Shown: positions 19,037-23,907 of the stretch, one piece after another
Layout: each line of letters begins with the position of its first letter
Position numbering within the stretch: the first letter of the stretch is position 1
Source: a virus
DNA: 23,907 nucleotides
Virus record (IMG/VR): IMGVR_UViG_3300021074_000193
Span: 1-23,907 of that record
Strand: one strand, 5' to 3'
Program-made: the position numbers and the translations under genes
The notes under the pieces: model-generated
Told to the model about the DNA's origin: nothing
Databases searched by the model: none
Seen by the model: only the letters and a program-made list of their open reading frames with translations

Positions 19037-19888
19037 ATGGATCCCGTTTTAGACTTGATTCAAAAAAACGGATTGCAATTCCAGGTGTCCGGTCGCGATT
19101 ACTTAATCAAATGTTTAAATCCAGAGCATCCGGACACAAATCCTAGTTTTCGCGTAGATCGCATAAATGGAATAGCACATTGTTTTAGTTGTGGATTTAA
19201 AACCAATATATTTAAATATTATGGGGTTTTTACCAATCCTATACCTATAAAAATAGCTCGACTAAAAGAAAAACTGCAAGATTTAAAAACTCAGGCATTT
19301 GGACTAGAACTTCCTGCAGGTGCTACTCCTTATACTAAAACTTTTCGTGGAATTAGTCAGCAAACACTAAAGCATTTTGAAGCGTTTTATACGCATCAAG
19401 TGGAAAAGCTACAAGATAGAATTATATTTCCTATAAAAGATATAACTGGTAAAACTGTAGTATATGTAGCTAGGCATACCTTAAGCAATGGTAATCCTAG
19501 ATATATTAATTATCCTAGTAAAGTGCAAATTCCACTATTTCCTCCACAAGTACCTAGCGGACATAAAAGCTTAGTGTTAGTAGAGGGAATATTTGATATG
19601 TTAAATTTATACGACAAAGGTTTAAAAAATGTTGCCTGTACTTTTGGTACAAATACACTACAAGCCGACACAAAACTAAAACTATTTCCTTATAAAGTAC
19701 AAGGTGTTACACATATATACATATTATTTGATGGAGATAGTGCTGGAGAAAAAGCAGCACAAACTTTAAAAACAACGCTTGAAGAACTAGAATTTATAGT
19801 AGAAATTGTTAAATTGCCTGACGGAACAGATCCTGGTGATTTAGATCAGCTTGATGTACAAAGCATTGCGGAATATATTAAAAAATAA
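19037..19888 (+). CDS. DNA primase, DnaG/CHC2-TOPRIM type (283 aa)
   Basis: Primases lay RNA primers on the lagging strand. The N-terminal zinc motif is C26, H31, C49, C52 (CLNPEHP ... HCFSCGF), the CHC2-type finger for template recognition. The TOPRIM part has LVLVEGIFDMLNLYDKG with the catalytic glutamate and YILFDGDSAGEKAA with the DxD. The stretch QDRIIFPIKDITGKTVVYVAR is the DnaG core strand region. At 283 residues it lacks the helicase-binding C-terminal domain of full DnaG (about 580), so it resembles short phage primases. ATG 19037 is chosen over an upstream TTG because it lies two bases after the helicase stop. Confidence 0.9.
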   Translation: MDPVLDLIQKNGLQFQVSGRDYLIKCLNPEHPDTNPSFRVDRINGIAHCFSCGFKTNIFKYYGVFTNPIPIKIARLKEKLQDLKTQAFGLELPAGATPYTKTFRGISQQTLKHFEAFYTHQVEKLQDRIIFPIKDITGKTVVYVARHTLSNGNPRYINYPSKVQIPLFPPQVPSGHKSLVLVEGIFDMLNLYDKGLKNVACTFGTNTLQADTKLKLFPYKVQGVTHIYILFDGDSAGEKAAQTLKTTLEELEFIVEIVKLPDGTDPGDLDQLDVQSIAEYIKK

Positions 19889-19889
19889 C

Positions 19890-19918
19890 TTGACTTTACT
19901 AGCCAAATACGCTATAAT
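19890..19918 (+). promoter_or_regulatory. sigma70-type promoter (TTGACT-17-TATAAT)
   Basis: TTGACT 19890-19895 begins one base after the primase stop, TATAAT 19913-19918, 17-base spacer, GC before the -10. It drives the DNA polymerase gene at 19939 (CTGGAG ribosome site). Confidence 0.86.
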
Positions 19919-19938
19919 AAAGTATTACTGGAGAATTA

Positions 19939-22221
19939 ATGAAACGAGTTGCCCTAATTGATAAAGCACCAAATCGTACAAACTATAGGGAATACTTTCC
20001 TTTTGAGTTTGAACATTTTCACATGAGTCAGGTGCCGATTACAAAATTATTGAAAAAAGACGTTACACTAGAATTCGACCCTAAACCGTATGATCTTGTT
20101 ATCTTAGTAGGTGCTGAGGCGGCTAAAGAGTATGCTAAAGTTACTAGCGTAACAAACTACGCTGGTCAGCTGGTCAACGAAAAATTTATACCAATTACAA
20201 ACCCAGCTATGCTGGCGTTTAAACCCGAGGGCAAACCTGACTTTCAACGAGCTGTAGATAAGATTCTTAAGTATTATAATGATAGTGTTGCTGCACCTAC
20301 TACTGGTGATTTTGCTGGTATTGATGACACAAACCAAGCCAAAGCCTACCTACAAGAAATCTTGGCAAATGCTCAAGGTTATGTAGCCTGGGACACAGAA
20401 ACAACTGCACTGTATCCACGTGATGGATATGTGCTTGGAGTCTCGTTAACCTACAAAGCTAAACAGGGGCGATACATTACCACAGACTGCATGGATGAGG
20501 AGTGTATTGAATTGCTGCAACGGATTGCTAATGAATTTTATACCATTTTTCATAATATGAAATTTGACTATAAAATGATTCAATATCATCTTGACATTAC
20601 ATTTCCTAGGGACAAGGTACATGATACTATGGTCATGCATTATGCTTTAGACGAAACTGACAGCCATGGTCTAAAGCAATTAGCATTAAAGTACACAGAC
20701 TATGGTGACTATGATAGCGCGCTAGACGAATTTAAACGTGACTATTGCACACAACACGGATTATTGCAAGAACAATTTAGCTATGATTTAATTCCATTTG
20801 ATATTATCAGCGAATACGCCTCAATTGACACAGCAGTAACTTTTGAGTTATTTCACAAGTTTTGGCCTATTGTTCAAGCTAATAATAAAATTAACTGGGT
20901 TTATAAAAACTTGTTAATAGATGGCACACTATTCTTAATGGATATGGAAGAAGTAGGCATTCCTATTTGCAAAGACCGAATGGCTAGAGCTAACATATAC
21001 TTAGATGAACAAATTCAAAATGCCAAAGAAGTAGTATTTGGTTTTGATGCAGTTAAACAATTTGAACAAGCTAGTGGTAAAATATTTAATCCTAATAGTG
21101 TAATGCAGTTGCGAGAAGTGCTGTTTGACTACTTGGGCTTAGAACCAACTGGCAAGAAAACTGGCACTGGTGCAATTTCAACTGATGCTGAAGTTTTAGC
21201 ACAACTTGCTGAAGAACACGAACTGCCAGGTGCAATTCTTAAGGTTAGGCAGCTTAGCAAAATTCAAAATACTTATATTCAAAAAATCCTACCGGAGTTG
21301 GACAAAGATGGGCGAATTCGTACAAATTTTAATCTTATTTTTACCACTAGTGGCAGGTTGTCTAGTAGTGGCAAATTTAACGCTCAGCAGATTCCACGCG
21401 ACAATTCAATCATTAAAGGATGTATCCGTGCACCAGCTGGATACAAAATAGTTTCACAAGACTTAGCTACTGCAGAAATGTATTATGCTGCGGTACTCAG
21501 TGGTGATAAAAATCTACAACAAGTATTTTCAAGCGGCGGAGACTTTCACTCAACAATTGCTAAAATGGTATTTAATTTGCCGTGTCCTGTGGAAGCAGTT
21601 AAAAAAGAGTACGGCAGTATGCGTCAAAGTGCAAAGGCAATTAGTTTTGGTATTCTATATGGTAGCGGTGCTAATAAAGTTTCGCAAACTGTGAGTAAAG
21701 CAACTGGTGAGTTATACCCAGTAGAACAAGCTCGTGAAGATATTAAAGCCTACTTTGGCAAATTTAACAGACTAAAACACTGGCTAGATGAGCGCAAGAG
21801 TTTTATTGAACAAAATGGCTTTACTTACAGCTTTTTTGGTAGAAAGCGCAGGCTGCCTAATGTGTTTAGCAGTGATAAAGGTATTGCTGCACATGAGGTA
21901 CGTAGCGGTATTAATGCTGAAGTACAGTCACTAGCTAGTGATGTTAATTTGCTTGGTGCTATGCGAACTGCTAGACATATTGTACAAGAAGGCTTGGATG
22001 CAAAAATCTTTATGCTTGTGCACGACTCTATTGTAGCTGTAGTAAAAGCCGAACACGTTAATGATTATTGCCAAATACTTAAACTAAATACTCAGCACGA
22101 TCACGGTTGTAGTATTCAGGGCACACCTATTGGTGTTGACCAAGACATAGGCGATGACTATAGTTTTGGAGATTTTGAGGTGCAGTATGAACTTACTGGA
22201 GATAAGCTGGCCCGTGTTTAG
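19939..22221 (+). CDS. DNA polymerase, family A with 3'-5' exonuclease (760 aa)
   Basis: The phage replicase. The exonuclease domain has DTET (D152, E154 in VAWDTETTAL), FHNMKFDY and YASIDTAV with its aspartate, so proofreading should be active. The polymerase motifs are: A, SQDLATAEMYYAA (D508, E513; consensus DYSQIELR is altered), B, RQSAKAISFGILYG (R562, K566, F570, Y574) and C, LVHDSIVAVV (H695, D696, S697; usual HDE). F570 equals Phe762 of E. coli Pol I. No 5' nuclease domain; the first ~115 residues (YDLVILVGAEA, KFIPITNPAMLAFKPEGK) resemble a degenerate family-4 uracil-DNA-glycosylase-like fold, as in some phage PolA proteins. Phe762-type phage PolA is usually linked with virulent phages. 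Own promoter; overlaps next gene by 35 bases. Confidence 0.95.
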   Translation: MKRVALIDKAPNRTNYREYFPFEFEHFHMSQVPITKLLKKDVTLEFDPKPYDLVILVGAEAAKEYAKVTSVTNYAGQLVNEKFIPITNPAMLAFKPEGKPDFQRAVDKILKYYNDSVAAPTTGDFAGIDDTNQAKAYLQEILANAQGYVAWDTETTALYPRDGYVLGVSLTYKAKQGRYITTDCMDEECIELLQRIANEFYTIFHNMKFDYKMIQYHLDITFPRDKVHDTMVMHYALDETDSHGLKQLALKYTDYGDYDSALDEFKRDYCTQHGLLQEQFSYDLIPFDIISEYASIDTAVTFELFHKFWPIVQANNKINWVYKNLLIDGTLFLMDMEEVGIPICKDRMARANIYLDEQIQNAKEVVFGFDAVKQFEQASGKIFNPNSVMQLREVLFDYLGLEPTGKKTGTGAISTDAEVLAQLAEEHELPGAILKVRQLSKIQNTYIQKILPELDKDGRIRTNFNLIFTTSGRLSSSGKFNAQQIPRDNSIIKGCIRAPAGYKIVSQDLATAEMYYAAVLSGDKNLQQVFSSGGDFHSTIAKMVFNLPCPVEAVKKEYGSMRQSAKAISFGILYGSGANKVSQTVSKATGELYPVEQAREDIKAYFGKFNRLKHWLDERKSFIEQNGFTYSFFGRKRRLPNVFSSDKGIAAHEVRSGINAEVQSLASDVNLLGAMRTARHIVQEGLDAKIFMLVHDSIVAVVKAEHVNDYCQILKLNTQHDHGCSIQGTPIGVDQDIGDDYSFGDFEVQYELTGDKLARV

Positions 22222-22714
22222 ATTAGGCGAACATAAGCCTACTATAGAAAACAACCTTGTCTACTACTCAAAAGAGTATGTAGACAAGGAGTCACTAGAA
22301 ACTAAAATAGGCCTACGCATTGTAGACGATAAATCTGTGCAAGGAGCAACCTTAGGTTTGCGCAGATTAGCAATAGTAGGTGCTAGGCTTTTTCCTATAC
22401 GTCAAGCACTCTACTTTTTAGGTGATTTAATTAAAATAGCCAAACAAACTACGTGGTTTATTGATAACACTGGCAAGGTGTTTCAGTACAGAAAATCTAG
22501 TCGCGCCAAGCTGGCTGCGCACAAGATCACAAAAGTTTTGCCGCTTGATGGTATGGGCGCGGTCATAGAAGTGCAAGGTCTACCGCAGCGGTTTAAGTGT
22601 ATGTATGCACCTAAACCAGATCAATACTACGCTGGTATACTACGTTGGGGATTGGGTTATGTATTATATGGATTTTACAATGAAGCATTTAAAACAACGC
22701 ATAGGTTAGTATAG
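22187..22714 (+). CDS. Hypothetical replication-module protein (175 aa)
   Basis: The ATG at 22187 follows GAGGTG at a good distance; it overlaps the polymerase gene by 35 bases and its TAG overlaps the next GTG. The product (MNLLEISWPVFRLGEHKPT...) is basic in the middle (KSVQGATLGLRRLAI, KSSRAKLAAHKITKVLPL) and ends with aromatic segments (YYAGILRWGLGYVLYGFYNEAFKTTHRLV). It has no membrane span or known motif. A fixed place between polymerase and SF2 helicase suggests a DNA-processing partner, possibly structure-specific binding. I do not recognise the family. Confidence 0.75.
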   Translation: MNLLEISWPVFRLGEHKPTIENNLVYYSKEYVDKESLETKIGLRIVDDKSVQGATLGLRRLAIVGARLFPIRQALYFLGDLIKIAKQTTWFIDNTGKVFQYRKSSRAKLAAHKITKVLPLDGMGAVIEVQGLPQRFKCMYAPKPDQYYAGILRWGLGYVLYGFYNEAFKTTHRLV

Positions 22715-23907
22715 TGGCTAAAGCAATTATCTCTAACAGAATCTACTTAGATAATCCTGGTGTAGAAGAAACCAAGCAGATTATAAAAACGCTTACTTAT
22801 AAAATTCATAAGGACACAGGCAGCAAGCAGTTTAGTACAGTAGAAACTATAAAAAACTACAAAATATTGCCTAAAAATATCCTAAGTTTACCACAAGGCA
22901 GATTAGACTTAATACCTAGTGGTTATGAAATTGTAGATAAACGTACACAAGTATCAGTACCTTTTCCTGACCCTAAATTTGCGCTGCGCGACACACAGCA
23001 GGTAGTTTATGACGAAATTCAGGATACTTGCTTTATTAACGCACTAGTAGGTTGGGGCAAAACTTTTACTGCACTACACGTAGCTAAAAAACTAGGACAA
23101 AAAACACTAGTAGTTACACATACTACTGCCCTACGAGATCAGTGGCGTGAAGAAGTACAAACACTATTTGGTATGCCAGCAGGTGTTATTGGCGGCGGCA
23201 GCATGGCCTGGGAAGATCATGCTATTACAGTAGCTAATGTTCAAACACTAGTAAAATATAGTGCAAAATTGGCTAAAGAATTTGGTACTATTATTTTAGA
23301 TGAAGCACATCACTGCCCTGCTAGTACGTTTTCACAATTAATAGATGATTTTCATGCTCGTTATAGAATAGCACTTAGTGGCACTATGATCAGAAAAGAC
23401 GGCAAGCACATAATGTTTGCTGATTTTTTTGGCAGTAAAATATATAAGCCTCCACAATCTCATACACTAAATCCTGAAGTTAAACTAATACAAACAGGCA
23501 TTACCTTAAAACCTGGAGCAACTTGGGTAGAAAAAATCAATCATCTTACAGAAGATGAAGACTATCAAGCATTTATTGCTGAATTAGCAAAAATTCAAGT
23601 TGCACTTGGATACCAGGTTTTAGTTATTGCAGATAGAGTTGGATTCTTACAAAAGGTAAAAGAATATGTTGGAGAAACGTGCGTGTTGGTTACTGGTGAA
23701 ACCAATTTTGAACAACGTCAACAAATCAAACAGCAATTACTCACAAAAGAAAAAATGTGCATTGCTGGCAGCAGGCAGATTTTTAGTGAAGGCATCTCAA
23801 TAAATTCACTTAGTTGCGTTATCTTGGCAGTTCCTATTGCAAATGATAGTTTACTAGAACAAATTGTTGGCAGAATTCAACGCGAACATGAGGATAAACT
23901 AGTTCCA
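22714..23907 (+). CDS. SF2 helicase (DEAD/DEAH, UvsW/XPB-like), 3' end outside window
   Basis: A GTG start overlaps the previous TAG. The 398 codons run open to the window edge, so the C-terminus is cut. SF2 motifs occur in order: LRDTQQ (91-96, Q-like), ALVGWGKTFTA (110-120; GWGKT at 113-117 in place of GxGKT), LVVTHTTALRDQW (132-144, Ia), LDEAHH (195-200; DEAH), LSGT (221-224; motif III), and QIVGRIQRE (383-391; motif VI). These helicases unwind or anneal branched DNA in repair and recombination-dependent replication, as UvsW does in T4. Placement with polA, primase and DnaB supports that. Function is inferred from family. Confidence 0.92.
   Translation, partial: MAKAIISNRIYLDNPGVEETKQIIKTLTYKIHKDTGSKQFSTVETIKNYKILPKNILSLPQGRLDLIPSGYEIVDKRTQVSVPFPDPKFALRDTQQVVYDEIQDTCFINALVGWGKTFTALHVAKKLGQKTLVVTHTTALRDQWREEVQTLFGMPAGVIGGGSMAWEDHAITVANVQTLVKYSAKLAKEFGTIILDEAHHCPASTFSQLIDDFHARYRIALSGTMIRKDGKHIMFADFFGSKIYKPPQSHTLNPEVKLIQTGITLKPGATWVEKINHLTEDEDYQAFIAELAKIQVALGYQVLVIADRVGFLQKVKEYVGETCVLVTGETNFEQRQQIKQQLLTKEKMCIAGSRQIFSEGISINSLSCVILAVPIANDSLLEQIVGRIQREHEDKLVP

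Noticed and set aside
1-23907. CRISPR array, insertion sequence or integrase/attachment site
   Set aside because: No set of equal direct repeats with spacers, no transposase or integrase gene and no flanking duplications were seen.

Overview
This window is a stretch of a tailed, probably strictly lytic double-stranded DNA phage with low G+C. All supported genes lie on the + strand, they are tightly packed with frequent start/stop overlaps, and the right half carries a full phage replication set: a family A DNA polymerase, a DnaB-type helicase, a DnaG-type primase, an SF2 helicase and a split NAD-dependent DNA ligase. The host cannot be read directly. The tmRNA tag ANDEVFALAA is of the short beta/gammaproteobacterial type, and a permuted tmRNA gene is known from alphaproteobacteria, some betaproteobacteria and cyanobacteria. 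A betaproteobacterial host is therefore my best guess, by inference only.

Layout. 1-1915: tail of an IbpA/Hsp20-type small heat-shock gene, two small genes and a UvdE-type UV endonuclease. 1899-4814: a promoter and structured leader, then a surface/sugar block with two likely glycosyltransferases, one of them of the TibC-like autotransporter heptosyltransferase family with its four-cysteine finger. 4813-6618: tRNA-Ser, a small cytidine-deaminase-family protein, several small conserved phage proteins and a 44-residue rubredoxin-like protein, ended by a terminator. 6703-8191: a Gly-rich, Gln-tract protein in its own promoter/terminator unit and a collagen-like protein with a virion-type beta domain. 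8468-10938: a small gene, then a circularly permuted (two-piece) tmRNA gene directly followed by a ClpP-type protease, a cytosine-methyltransferase-like gene and a conserved phage protein. 10941-11176: tRNAs with anticodons CAT (probably Ile2), GTT (Asn) and TTG (Gln). 11194-14104: small unknown genes, including an HTH protein and a possible PC4-like ssDNA-binding protein. 14130-23907: a class I amidotransferase-like protein, split LigA, a protein with four HTH/SANT-like repeats, the replication genes and a truncated SF2 helicase.

The most notable system is the tmRNA-ClpP pair at 8826-9748. The acceptor half of tmRNA precedes the tag half. The two halves can be joined by a 7-bp acceptor helix and a 6-bp P2, with a 10-bp precursor stem in the intervening segment. 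The protease type that degrades tmRNA-tagged proteins is encoded 12 bases after the terminator. With the Hsp20 gene, the phage appears to carry its own ribosome-rescue and proteostasis tools.

Regulation. Nine predicted sigma70-type promoters share an exact TATAAT, a 17-base spacer and usually CTTGA at the -35. They suggest that host holoenzyme, or a host-like factor, transcribes the whole region. Several intrinsic terminators are followed at once by genes without a visible promoter, which suggests partial read-through.
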